From: Lutibacter sp. HS1-25
Lineage (GTDB): Bacteria > Bacteroidota > Bacteroidia > Flavobacteriales > Flavobacteriaceae
Reading direction: 5' to 3'
DNA: 58,425 nucleotides
Assembly: GCF_004121075.1 (NCBI RefSeq)
Contig: NZ_RHLN01000021.1
Coordinates: 1 to 58,425 of the forward strand
Shown: piece after piece, positions 27,009 through 35,412 of the stretch
How the letters are laid out: every line of letters starts with the position of its first letter
Position numbering within the stretch: the stretch's first letter is position 1
Program-made: the position numbers and the translations under genes
Notes under the pieces: model-generated
Database searches by the model: none
Told to the model about the DNA's origin: nothing
Seen by the model: the letters and a program-made list of their open reading frames with translations, nothing else

Positions 27009-27587
27009 ATGAAAAAGAGACAACAAGAAAATTTAGAGAACTTAATAATTGCAACGGAATTTCAACAAAACTTAAAAGAAGATACAGATCGTACGTGTGT
27101 ATTATTAGCAGCTACATTTTTAGAAAGTGAACTTGAACGACTTTTAGAAACTAAATTAGTTGGAGATGCAGAGTTTAAATATCATTTATTTGATATTGAT
27201 GCACCTTTAGGTACATTATCTGCTAAAACAAGAATATGTTATAGTTTAGGATTTATAAGTAAGCAGACGATGGAAAATATTGCTCTTATTGAGTTGCTAA
27301 ATAATGCGTTTGAAGAACATTATAATTCAACTAGCTTTGAAGATTTAATGATGAATGAAAAGGTTTATAAACTGACTTCAAATTTATATTTTAAAAATGA
27401 AGTGCCTCCTAGACGTTATTTTAGCAATGTTGCATACAATACAGCTATGTTGATTCATTCTGGTTATAAAAAGAAATGTTTCAAGGAGAAAATACAACCA
27501 GAGATTGATGCTGACACTAAATTAAAGCAACGTAATGAAATTGAAAAGTTAGCTAATGAAATTATAAATGAACTAAATAAAAAATAG
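27009..27587 (+). CDS. MtlR/MltR-like protein
   Basis: 192 residues. DRTCVLLAATFLESELERLL and APLGTLSAKTRICYSLGFIS match the helical core of the mannitol-repressor (MtlR, PF05068) family, with Asp/Glu and the PLG-sxxxKI pattern. Many stand-alone members are in mobile elements and are not involved in mannitol. No enzyme motif. A terminator follows at 27645. Role here unknown. Confidence 0.65.
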   Translation: MKKRQQENLENLIIATEFQQNLKEDTDRTCVLLAATFLESELERLLETKLVGDAEFKYHLFDIDAPLGTLSAKTRICYSLGFISKQTMENIALIELLNNAFEEHYNSTSFEDLMMNEKVYKLTSNLYFKNEVPPRRYFSNVAYNTAMLIHSGYKKKCFKEKIQPEIDADTKLKQRNEIEKLANEIINELNKK

Positions 27588-27644
27588 ATTTATAACTATA
27601 ATTTAATTTTAAACAGTTACAAATGAGCAAAGGCAAAAATAAAT

Positions 27645-27666
27645 GCTTACCCTTCAGTAAGCTTTT
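27645..27666 (+). terminator. Terminator of the MtlR-like gene
   Basis: GCTTAC (27645-27650) and GTAAGC (27657-27662) with loop CCTTCA, then TTTT. Confidence 0.6.
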
Positions 27667-27807
27667 ATGCGGGGAATTGGAAGCTGTATATAGTGTAATG
27701 CAATGGAACGAAATACTGCTGTAAATGTGGATTGAACAATGCAGGATTACTTATTTGTTATGTGCACGGAATTTAATTCCGCCTATCGAAAATTTGAACA
27801 TAAATAG

Positions 27808-27842
27808 AAAAATAGCAATGAAGGTTAAACATTGCTATTTTT
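27808..27842. terminator. Bidirectional terminator
   Basis: Perfect 13-bp arms AAAAATAGCAATG (27808-27820) and CATTGCTATTTTT (27830-27842) around a 9-nt loop. Lies 9 bp beyond the stop of the small minus-strand gene at 27851. Confidence 0.85.
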
Positions 27843-27850
27843 GATTGAAA

Positions 27851-27964
27851 TTATTTTTTTGGTTTTGGAGGATTGTTTCCTCTATCAGCACCGGATGGTT
27901 TGCCAGGGTTTTTACTTGGCCAATTTGGATTCGGTTTTGATGTTGTTGTTTTTTGTTTTGACAT
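27851..27964 (-). CDS. Small Pro/Lys-rich disordered protein
   Basis: 37 residues: MSKQKTTTSKPNPNWPSKNP then GKPSGADRGNNPPKPKK. Basic, Pro- and Asn-rich, no hydrophobic core, so disordered. It is bounded by a good terminator and by another small gene on the same strand, which supports it as real. Function unknown. Confidence 0.6.
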   Translation of the reverse strand: MSKQKTTTSKPNPNWPSKNPGKPSGADRGNNPPKPKK

Positions 27965-28034
27965 AGTCTTATATTTTTAATTTTGCTTACTTCTGTTTAA
28001 AGTCTTTTTTCTGCTTATTCCGACTTAATTTTAA

Positions 28035-28142
28035 TTAATCATTTTCTTCTCTAGAGTGCCAATATTCATCATTGTTTGGGTTCAATTGATTTGAATGGTT
28101 ATCTAAATCGGCTTGTGTTGGGTCATTTTTTAAATTTCTCAT
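28035..28142 (-). CDS. Small acidic protein, paralogue 2 (NHSxQLNPNN family)
   Basis: 35 residues: MRNLKNDPTQADLDNHSNQL then NPNNDEYWHSREEND. It shares the DLDNHSxQLNPNNDxYW core with the 40-residue protein at 25680-25802. Two copies within 2.5 kb argue for a selected function. Upstream and downstream are other small-protein genes in the same orientation. Confidence 0.78.
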   Translation of the reverse strand: MRNLKNDPTQADLDNHSNQLNPNNDEYWHSREEND

Positions 28143-28199
28143 TTTAATTATTTTAAATTATTTAATAGATTTAAAGTAAGTGAATATTTAAATTCTTAG

Positions 28200-28343
28200 T
28201 TATTTACTAGAATTTTTATCAGCTGCACTTTGTGCCCTGGCAGCAAAACTTCCTTTTGTTGTATTTCCAGACTTTGAAGATGTGACAGCAGCTTTTTGTA
28301 TTCTTGCAGCTGCAGGTTTTGACATAGATTTTGATTTACTCAT
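28200..28343 (-). CDS. Small SMP/LEA-like protein
   Basis: 47 residues: MSKSKSMSKPAAARIQKAAV, then GSFAARAQSAAADK-like repeats. The Ala-rich A-A-R-I-Q and F-A-A-R-A-Q-S-A-A motifs resemble the seed-maturation-protein (SMP) type LEA repeat, common in desiccation- and stress-related small proteins. Divergent from the two-component system, with 217 bp between them. Confidence 0.7.
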   Translation of the reverse strand: MSKSKSMSKPAAARIQKAAVTSSKSGNTTKGSFAARAQSAADKNSSK

Positions 28344-28450
28344 AATATTTAATTTTTATTTAGTTATTGGTTTTACTTTTAAGAAGACTCTCTTCTATTA
28401 AAACCTATTTATACTTCAAATATCAAGAAGATTTCATTGTGTTTTCTCAC

Positions 28451-28481
28451 TTTGTGATATAGTGCTCGTATTTGTGATATA
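28451..28481. promoter_or_regulatory. Direct repeat, candidate LytTR operator
   Basis: TTTGTGATATA at 28451-28461 and again at 28471-28481, 20 bp apart, in the intergenic region between the small-protein genes and the LytS/LytTR genes. LytTR regulators bind direct repeats about two helical turns apart. Confidence 0.4.
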
Positions 28482-28565
28482 AGTATTGTTTTTTGTGTTT
28501 TATTTAGAAAAATAATTTGAAAACAGTATTTTTAAGCCTTAATTAAGAATACACTCCCATTGTTT

Positions 28566-29597
28566 ATGAAATTGTTTGTTGAGTTATTTATAAATTCAGA
28601 AAAGCTGAGAGATTTAGCTCCTTTATTGCTAGTTTTTATTGTGCTGATCCTTTTTAGAAACTGGTACAATCGTTACAAAAAACGCTCTTATAAGAGGTTA
28701 AACGTACAACTAAACGGTGTGTTAGATAAATTACAACAAGAGAATAAAGACTGTAAAGAAAATTTAAAAGAGCTTAAAATTATAGAAGATAAATTTCTCA
28801 GTAAAAAAAATGAGGTTCTTCAACTAAAACAACATATAGAAGAGTGTAATCAGAAATTTAAAATTACATTAAGCAAAAAAGATGCTGAAATAGCAGCACA
28901 AATAGAAAAGATAGACCATCTGGAAAAAGCTTATAAGCGCTATGTCAGTTTTAAAAATGTAGAAGCAAATAATACACGCCTTGGAGCACATTTTATAAAA
29001 AACGTAATAAGTCAGATTTATGAAGATTTAGAAGATTTACAATCTGGTTATAAAACATTTTTAGGTATTCAGTTTAAAATTAGAAAAACTAAACATAAGA
29101 TACTTCCTATAAAAGCATTAAAAAACATCTTTAAACTTTTAGATTATAATGTTTCTGCTCTTAATAAAGACAACATCTCTTTAGAAGAAGAACTTGATCA
29201 CATCCATTTATTTTTAGAACTGATTCAATATTTAAAACCCAGTACAAAAATTACATTGAATGATTCGTTAAGTAAAAGTCAAAAACACACTTTAAGAATT
29301 AAACCTACCTTATTTTTCCCTTTTATAGAAAATGCATTAAAACACGGTAGCTTGAATGAGGAAAACTCTTTTATAACGATAGAATTAAAAGAAAATAATG
29401 AAAAACAATTATGCTATTGTTTGGTAAATAGTACAGAACAAGCTATAGCTTGTCAAAATAAAGATTTAGGAGTAACAAACTTTGGGTTAAAATCTTTACA
29501 AGAATTGCTCAACGCGTACTATCCAAAAAGTACCCTAGAGCACAAAATATTACCAAATAATCAGTATTTATCTGAACTAACTTTAAGTTTAAATTAA
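28566..29597 (+). CDS. LytS/YehU-type sensor histidine kinase
   Basis: 343 residues from ATG 28566 (the frame starts two codons earlier at TTG). One N-terminal membrane segment (LAPLLLVFIVLILF), a coiled coil to about residue 130, then a His_kinase-type domain: AHFIKNVISQIYED has the phosphoacceptor His, and the ATPase N box is PFIENALKHGS. The G box is weak (VTNFGLKSLQELL). It phosphorylates the adjacent LytTR regulator, whose ATG follows the stop directly. The signal is unknown; no extracellular domain is present, so sensing is probably membrane- or cytosol-based. Confidence 0.85.
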   Translation: MKLFVELFINSEKLRDLAPLLLVFIVLILFRNWYNRYKKRSYKRLNVQLNGVLDKLQQENKDCKENLKELKIIEDKFLSKKNEVLQLKQHIEECNQKFKITLSKKDAEIAAQIEKIDHLEKAYKRYVSFKNVEANNTRLGAHFIKNVISQIYEDLEDLQSGYKTFLGIQFKIRKTKHKILPIKALKNIFKLLDYNVSALNKDNISLEEELDHIHLFLELIQYLKPSTKITLNDSLSKSQKHTLRIKPTLFFPFIENALKHGSLNEENSFITIELKENNEKQLCYCLVNSTEQAIACQNKDLGVTNFGLKSLQELLNAYYPKSTLEHKILPNNQYLSELTLSLN

Positions 29598-30356
29598 ATG
29601 ATTCGCTATATACTTGTAGATGATGCCCCTGAAACTTTAAAAAAAGTAAAAGCAAAAATTGATACCATAGCTAAAGATTTTGATTTAGAACATATTGCTA
29701 GCTATGATAGCTCTAAAAAAGCATTTGAGAATATTAATAAAGAGGACTATGATTTATTAATAGTTGATTTTGAAATGCCCGTGTACAATGGAATTGAATT
29801 GGCTAAAAAAGTGGCTACTAATAAAAAAGTTATTTTTTTAACCTCCACAATAGCTAATGAAAAAAAGGTTATAAATAGCCTAGATATTTCAGGTTACCTA
29901 AGTAAGCCTTTTGAAGTTGAAGAGTTTAAAACCATATTAAAAAACAAGGTGATTGGCAACATAATTACCAATACCTCATTTAACAAAAGTGAGTTATTAA
30001 CTTTTGCGGAAGGTGTCACACAGGATGTAGGTATCCGTCCATATAAAACGTATTATATTACTTCTTCTAGAAATTATAAAGGCGAACAATCTAAGACTAA
30101 TTATGTTCATTTTTTTGGAGAAAATGATGAAGTTATTGTACCCAATGTTAGAATTAGTATTAATGAATTATCTGAAAAATTAAAACCTTATGGTTTTGAA
30201 AAAATCAATCAGAGTACTATTGTTAATTTTTCTAAGATTCACAAACGAAACAACAATGAGCTTACTTTAATAGATTGTGAAGAAAAGTTTACTATTGGTG
30301 ATCGAGAAAAACCAGGAATAATAACCAAAATACGTTCTATTTTTGGCATCAAATAA
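29598..30356 (+). CDS. LytTR-family response regulator
   Basis: 252 residues. Receiver domain: acidic pair Asp8-Asp9, phosphoacceptor Asp57 in LLIVDFEMP, conserved Thr (FLTST) and Lys in YLSKPFE. The C-terminal LytTR DNA-binding domain runs from about residue 145 (YYITSSRNYKGEQSKTNYVH, ...KINQSTIVNFSKIHKRNN). Translationally adjacent to the kinase (1-bp spacing). It probably controls the divergent small-protein genes through the repeats at 28451. Confidence 0.9.
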   Translation: MIRYILVDDAPETLKKVKAKIDTIAKDFDLEHIASYDSSKKAFENINKEDYDLLIVDFEMPVYNGIELAKKVATNKKVIFLTSTIANEKKVINSLDISGYLSKPFEVEEFKTILKNKVIGNIITNTSFNKSELLTFAEGVTQDVGIRPYKTYYITSSRNYKGEQSKTNYVHFFGENDEVIVPNVRISINELSEKLKPYGFEKINQSTIVNFSKIHKRNNNELTLIDCEEKFTIGDREKPGIITKIRSIFGIK

Positions 30357-30436
30357 CAACTTTGCACTGCAGTTTGTGTTGAATGCGGATTTGTTGGTAG
30401 TTTCTATAATGTTGAGATTCTGAATCAACATTTCGA

Positions 30437-30488
30437 CCCTTCGATAAACTCAGGGCAGGCTCAGCTCAATGTGACATCTTTAGAATGA
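30437..30488. repeat. REP-like element (CTTCGAYAARCTCAG type)
   Basis: CCCTTCGATAAACTCAGGGC then AGGCTCAGCTCAATGTGACA: an interspersed palindromic repeat common in Bacteroidota. Related copies are at 33080-33126 and inside hsdM at 46619-46648. Confidence 0.7.
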
Positions 30489-30521
30489 CGTTTAAAGTGA
30501 AAATACTGCTGTAAATGGGGG

Positions 30522-31661
30522 TTACCAATAGCTTTTTTTCTTTGGTTTTAAAGTTTCTCGGTCTATATCTTCTAGTAATTCTACATTTTTTTCAATGAAA
30601 GGATCGTACCAATCTGCTTTTTCAATTGCCCAATCAATCCATTCTTTTTTTACTTTATCTAATGTGTTTGTTTTTATTGTGTATTCTTTAAATTCTTTGA
30701 TGTAATTTCTAATATATTGTGATTTATGCCATCTTGTAGCTGTTTGAAAAAGGGACTCAAACTTAGAAAATTCTTCATCTTTCTTTTTTTGTAGTGCTTC
30801 TTTTTTCGCTCTAATTTTTGCTTGTTGCCTATGCCATATATCCATTTCTATTTTTTCTTGCTCATCTTTTTTTGCTCTTAATTCTAACCAAGCTAATATA
30901 TCAATTAGCTTATCTTCTAATTTTTTTGTTTTACTATCAGACCATTCCTTTATTGGGTATAGTTGGTCTATTTTTAATGATAAATTCCCTGTAGGTACAA
31001 GATCAAATGAATCCCAACTATAATCAGTTTCACGTTTTACTCTTTTATTTTTTTCGGTTAGCCTTAAGTGGTAAGAATGATTTTTAATTGTTACTGTAGT
31101 TCTATGGGGTACCTCTAATTTATAGCCTCTTTTTTCAATTATTTTTACAAGTGTATCCATAAATCTTAACGCTCTTGGGAAAAGATTATCTGAAACATTT
31201 ATACTTAAAACATTGGTGTAATCAATAACCATATTCCAATCTCTTTTTTTAGTACGAATTTGAACTTTTTCGTGATGTAATTTTGTTGCAATGATGAATT
31301 TATGAGGCTTCATAAGTTTGTTTGGAACTGTATAAGAAATAGTAGGTTCACTTTTAATTTCTTTTTTAATAAGGGATAAAGTAGTTTGCGGATGTTCTTG
31401 ATACGTCAGTTTTCCCTCTACTAATTTTAAACCTGTTTCTTTATCATCGTCTTTAATTTTTGGTAAAGGTGGGATTTCAACTTTTTTATTGAATTTTAAT
31501 TTAGACCAATAACCAGAAGAAGGTGTAGGGATTTCTAGTTTTTTACAAATATTTCTTATGGTATCAGCAGGGATGTTGTGTTCTTTTGCAATTGTTGTTA
31601 TTGACGTTTTCCAAATTAGAATGTATAATTCTTTGCGAGATATTTTTTTTATTGAGTCCAT
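30522..31661 (-). CDS. HTH protein of unknown role, defence-island type
   Basis: 379 residues. The N-terminus ISRKELYILIWKTSITTIAK then EHNIPADTIRNICKKLEIP is a helix-turn-helix, followed by TPSSGYWSKLKF and a proline-rich link. The same N-terminal pattern (YxxVWxxP...LAKxYGVSxxxLxKxCxxLxIPxPxxGYW) is known to me from proteins near restriction and phage-defence genes. The middle is beta-rich, the C-terminal third charged and coiled. No nuclease motif is apparent. It stands alone, bordered by REP-like repeats. Confidence 0.7.
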   Translation of the reverse strand: MDSIKKISRKELYILIWKTSITTIAKEHNIPADTIRNICKKLEIPTPSSGYWSKLKFNKKVEIPPLPKIKDDDKETGLKLVEGKLTYQEHPQTTLSLIKKEIKSEPTISYTVPNKLMKPHKFIIATKLHHEKVQIRTKKRDWNMVIDYTNVLSINVSDNLFPRALRFMDTLVKIIEKRGYKLEVPHRTTVTIKNHSYHLRLTEKNKRVKRETDYSWDSFDLVPTGNLSLKIDQLYPIKEWSDSKTKKLEDKLIDILAWLELRAKKDEQEKIEMDIWHRQQAKIRAKKEALQKKKDEEFSKFESLFQTATRWHKSQYIRNYIKEFKEYTIKTNTLDKVKKEWIDWAIEKADWYDPFIEKNVELLEDIDRETLKPKKKSYW

Positions 31662-31837
31662 TACATTTTACTTAATTTATGAATAAAATTAAAGAATATT
31701 TAATTGAATTATATATTGAGACTCTGAAACAAGTTCAGGGTGACGTAATAGGTGTTTTAATGAGGTGTTAGATCACTTTACTGCTTTGGGAATGACGTTT
31801 TTTGATGAGATCCCCGCCTGCGCGAGGATGACGTTTT

Positions 31838-31893
31838 GCCTCTCGATACAATTTAGTTTTGCTATGCTGCACAAAATCACTCGAGGTGACGGG
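31838..31893. repeat. 56-bp direct repeat flanking the Fic gene, copy 1
   Basis: 55 of 56 bases identical to 33144-33199. Contains a hairpin: CTCGA...TCGAG with inner ATTTTGT/ACAAAAT-type arms. Probably a member of an interspersed palindromic family. Confidence 0.85.
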
Positions 31894-31948
31894 CATTTAG
31901 AAATTAGTATCTTGTATATTTATGAATGAGGCGTATTAATTAATGTTA

Positions 31949-32929
31949 TTATGGATTTGCTAAAAGGTTTACAATAACTTTAATCATCATATCTTTTTCG
32001 TTTGGGTTACTTTGTGCAATCATTAAAGTTAAAGCTACTAAGGTGCTATCGGCTATTATTTTTGCGCCATTTGATTGATATAATAGCTTGTTTCTTTCTA
32101 AAAACCATACGAATAGAAATGCTGCGATTCTTTTATTTCCATCAGTGAAGGAATGATTTTTAACTACAAAGTAGAGTAGGTGTGCGGCTTTTTCTTCAAT
32201 GGTTTTGTACAATTCTATACCATCAAATGTTTGGTAAATGTTTTCTAATGAACCTTTGAAAGAATCGTCTTTTTCTTTGCCAAATAAGCCTTCAAATTTT
32301 GTTTGTTTTCCTAATTCGTTGATGGCATTTCGTGCTTCAACATAGTTTATTTTTACAACTTCAGCAGCACTTGTAGTTGGTAATTTTAAGCGTTGATGAT
32401 CGTAGTCGTCTAATAAATCTAAGGCAGTGCTATAACTTGCAATTACTTTGATTAAACCTTGAGCTTCATCGGTTTCTAAATGATATTCTGAAATTACATT
32501 TTCTTGTAATTGTACTATCTTTTTTAGTTCTTGAAGCTGTTGTGTTGTTTGTTGTAAGCGTTTTTCATTGACTGCGAACCCTTTTATTAAATAGTCTTTT
32601 AATATTTGATTAGCCCATATTCTGAATTGTGTACCTTTAGCAGAACTTACACGGTAACCTACAGCTAAAATAATATCTAAGTTATAATATTCTATGGTAC
32701 GTTTAACTTTTCTTTTACCTTCTTCTTGAACTGTTGCATTTTTTGCAACAGTTGCATAATAGGCTAATTCTTCTTCTTTGAAAATATTTTTAATATGACG
32801 TGAGATTACAGATTTATCTCTGTCAAAAAGTTCAGCAATTTGATTTAAAGTTAACCACAAAGATTCATTGTCGTAGGTGATTTCAACTTCAACTTGATTT
32901 TCTTTTTTATAAATGATGATCTCACTCAT
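31949..32929 (-). CDS. RhuM-Fic/Doc fusion protein
   Basis: 326 residues. The N-terminal about 115 residues are RhuM-like (LWLTLNQIAELFDRDKSVIS, RTIEYYNLDIILAVGYRVSS, FRIWANQILKDYLIKGFAV). After a coiled coil, the C-terminal part is a Fic/Doc fold with HSFTDGNKRIAAFL (His259 to Lys266-Arg267). The motif has the Doc-like NKR ending and lacks the second Arg of AMP-transferring Fic proteins, which hints at a Doc-like phosphotransferase. Possible toxin or effector; no separate antitoxin is visible. Flanked by 56-bp direct repeats. Confidence 0.88.
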   Translation of the reverse strand: MSEIIIYKKENQVEVEITYDNESLWLTLNQIAELFDRDKSVISRHIKNIFKEEELAYYATVAKNATVQEEGKRKVKRTIEYYNLDIILAVGYRVSSAKGTQFRIWANQILKDYLIKGFAVNEKRLQQTTQQLQELKKIVQLQENVISEYHLETDEAQGLIKVIASYSTALDLLDDYDHQRLKLPTTSAAEVVKINYVEARNAINELGKQTKFEGLFGKEKDDSFKGSLENIYQTFDGIELYKTIEEKAAHLLYFVVKNHSFTDGNKRIAAFLFVWFLERNKLLYQSNGAKIIADSTLVALTLMIAQSNPNEKDMMIKVIVNLLANP

Positions 32930-33143
32930 TTTCTTTCATTTTCAATTTGCAATGTTGTGTAGGAAATACCGACATACCACTTCTAATATTAATCCAATAA
33001 TTTTTGTTTATTCATTGTATTACAAATATATTGTTTTTAAGGTGAATAAATAGTGACTAGATAAGATTCTGAAACAACACTTTGACCCTTCGATAAGCAC
33101 AGGGTAGGCTAAGCCCAGTGTGACATCTTCAGAATGACGTGTT

Positions 33144-33199
33144 GCCTCTCGATACAATTTTGTTTTGCTATGCTGCACAAAATCACTCGAGGTGACGGG
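33144..33199. repeat. 56-bp direct repeat flanking the Fic gene, copy 2
   Basis: One mismatch to 31838-31893. It follows a REP-like block at 33080-33126. The two copies bracket 1.25 kb holding only the RhuM-Fic gene. Confidence 0.85.
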
Positions 33200-33218
33200 A
33201 ATTAAGATTTCTAATACG

Positions 33219-35288
33219 TTATAAAAACCATAATTTATTATTTGATGTATCGTTAGGGGTTGCATTGAAGCGTGGCGCTATTTGTGCTAACATTTCGGGA
33301 TATTTAATTGTTACGGGTACATTTTGTTGTCGCATTGATTTCCAATATAAACGACTAAATTGATAGACTTGGGTTAAGAGTTTTAATATGACTTCATTAT
33401 CTTCCAAAGCATCTTTGTCTGGACTGCTGATGCTTATTTTAATAGGGAAGTGGTATCCTTCAGATGCTGGATAGTTATCATAATCGGTATAACGCGCGTT
33501 GTTGAATAAAAGGTATTTGTTATTGCCTATGCGAACGTAGGTGCCACTTTTTGGCATTAGTTTATTGTGCCAATTTAGGTCGTAGGCGAAAATATCTTCG
33601 CTATCGGTTTTATTGATGTTTAAAATGTAGAGAGGAATATTTAAGTTTAATTTATTCATCCCATCTATAATTGGTTTTAATTCTTCATAGCGCATTTCTT
33701 TATAGAAATGTATCACTACTTTGTCGGCTTGCGCCACAGAGGTGAAATCGCGAATGGCTTTACAGATACTGCCAGCTAATTGTTTTGTTTCGTTGTTTGT
33801 AAAGTAATGAAAACGACTAAATAAGCCATTGTTTTGAAAGCTAAATGCACTTGCAATATACCGTCTGTTTTCATCTCGATTGGTAAATGCACCTACGCCA
33901 ATTACTAATTCTTTTTGGGCTGTTACGGCTAATTTCCAAGGTGTACCGCCCAATTTTGCGTGTAGTGCCAATGAAATATTATTTAAATGCCATTGGTAAT
34001 TTTTTATATTTTTTTTAAGGTCGTTATGGTCTATTACCTGAGTTACAATTTTTTCATTTAACAACAATTCTTTAACACGGTAATACATTATTTTTTCTTG
34101 TGGGTCTTGTGTAGATTTACTTACAGGACTTATAAAAAAGGCAGCATAGGCTACGTTATCATTAAATGTTAAAGTGCCTAATTGTTCTTCAATTTCGGGA
34201 ATGGGATTGGAAAGGTTTTTATATTTGATGAAATGTTCATTTGCTAAACCAATTTTTAAATTTAAGAACTTTTCAATTCCAGGAAAATTATTGGTAATGC
34301 CTTTTGTTAAATGGTCATATAGCAGTCTGATTGTTTCTTGATGGGTCTCGTGGTGTATAAAGAAAATTTTAATATTTGGATTTGGAGGACGGCCATAAGG
34401 TTTGAAATTTGGCAAATCGAATTTAGGAACCTTACCTGTGTTTTTATTGCCATATTCTAAAGTGCCTAACTGTGGGCTTATGTGGTTGATACGGTTTTGT
34501 GGCACATCAATAAAATCATCATCGTATAATGGTAAGATTTCTTTAAATTCATTGGTTATTAATTCACGGTTTTTAAAAGCATTTAAAATAGTGAGGTATT
34601 TTTTATAGCGGTTTTCACGAGAAGGTACTTCTAAAGGAATATTTAATGCACGGCCTAATTTTAAATTGAAAATAGGGTAGGCTTCGTTTAAATTGATACT
34701 GTTGAAATATGCTTCTTTTTCAGGGGTGTCTATTTTTTTTTGATAGTTGTATATTTTAGTCCCTATGATTGTTTTGCTAATGAGTGTAGAATCTTCAATT
34801 TCGGCTACTGACTTTTTCAATACTTTTGAAGTGCCATCGTAGGAAACGACCAATTCGGGGTACTCTGTTACTTGTGCGAATTGGATTTTTAAAGAAAACT
34901 TATAGTGTAATTGAAAATGTGGATTTTTAGTGTTTTTACCAGGAATCCATACTTGGGTATCGCGCACAAAGTTTTTATCTACAACATATCCTTTATTTAG
35001 AAAATGTTGTTTTACTTTATTTTTTAAATATTGTTTGTAAATGTGCAATTCCTGTTTAAACATTTTTATTTGAATAGGAATCCCGTTTGGTGATGGGGTG
35101 TCAAATGTTGTAAAAATAAATTCGGTTTCCTTTGTGTTTAAATTAGGAAACGCTTTTAAAATATTTTCACTGAATTTGGAGTGGTGTATTCTGTGGCTGC
35201 CTTCAATGTCGTTTAATGTAAAATAAAACGTAGTTTTAATTTCTGGCCAATCAAAGGACAGGATGTTGCATTTTAAGTGTTCTTTCAT
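33219..35288 (-). CDS. Long prokaryotic Argonaute, catalytic tetrad not evident
   Basis: 689 residues. The N domain (about 1-200) has TEYPELVVSYDGTSKVLKKS; about 200-300 is short for a PAZ; MID runs from about 303, with YYRVKELLLNEKIVTQVI carrying Lys405 and Gln417, plus Lys445 in HAKLGGTPWKL, the usual 5'-end pocket. In PIWI the first catalytic Asp position is Gly466 (VIGVGAF instead of vIGIDv) and the HRDG-like motif reads IHFYKE (527-531). The DEDX nuclease is therefore probably inactive and the protein a guide-dependent binder needing a partner. No partner nuclease is in the operon; AbiE genes lie upstream on the same strand. Confidence 0.88.
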   Translation of the reverse strand: MKEHLKCNILSFDWPEIKTTFYFTLNDIEGSHRIHHSKFSENILKAFPNLNTKETEFIFTTFDTPSPNGIPIQIKMFKQELHIYKQYLKNKVKQHFLNKGYVVDKNFVRDTQVWIPGKNTKNPHFQLHYKFSLKIQFAQVTEYPELVVSYDGTSKVLKKSVAEIEDSTLISKTIIGTKIYNYQKKIDTPEKEAYFNSINLNEAYPIFNLKLGRALNIPLEVPSRENRYKKYLTILNAFKNRELITNEFKEILPLYDDDFIDVPQNRINHISPQLGTLEYGNKNTGKVPKFDLPNFKPYGRPPNPNIKIFFIHHETHQETIRLLYDHLTKGITNNFPGIEKFLNLKIGLANEHFIKYKNLSNPIPEIEEQLGTLTFNDNVAYAAFFISPVSKSTQDPQEKIMYYRVKELLLNEKIVTQVIDHNDLKKNIKNYQWHLNNISLALHAKLGGTPWKLAVTAQKELVIGVGAFTNRDENRRYIASAFSFQNNGLFSRFHYFTNNETKQLAGSICKAIRDFTSVAQADKVVIHFYKEMRYEELKPIIDGMNKLNLNIPLYILNINKTDSEDIFAYDLNWHNKLMPKSGTYVRIGNNKYLLFNNARYTDYDNYPASEGYHFPIKISISSPDKDALEDNEVILKLLTQVYQFSRLYWKSMRQQNVPVTIKYPEMLAQIAPRFNATPNDTSNNKLWFL

Positions 35289-35318
35289 AGGTTTATTATC
35301 TTTTTTTGGGCAATTATT
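35163..35318. repeat. Argonaute-start repeat, copy 1 (intact gene)
   Basis: 156 bp covering about 30 bp of leader and the first about 42 codons of the Argonaute gene. 150 of 156 bases match 37185-37340 and a 34-bp part (35261-35294) matches 39002-39035. Confidence 0.95.
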
Positions 35319-35412
35319 AATGTATTAGTTACATAAAGTATTTGTTTTATATGATGAAATATTTTGATAAGTAGCGTTGTTTTAGTTTTGTTATAGCATT
35401 TATATTAATTGA

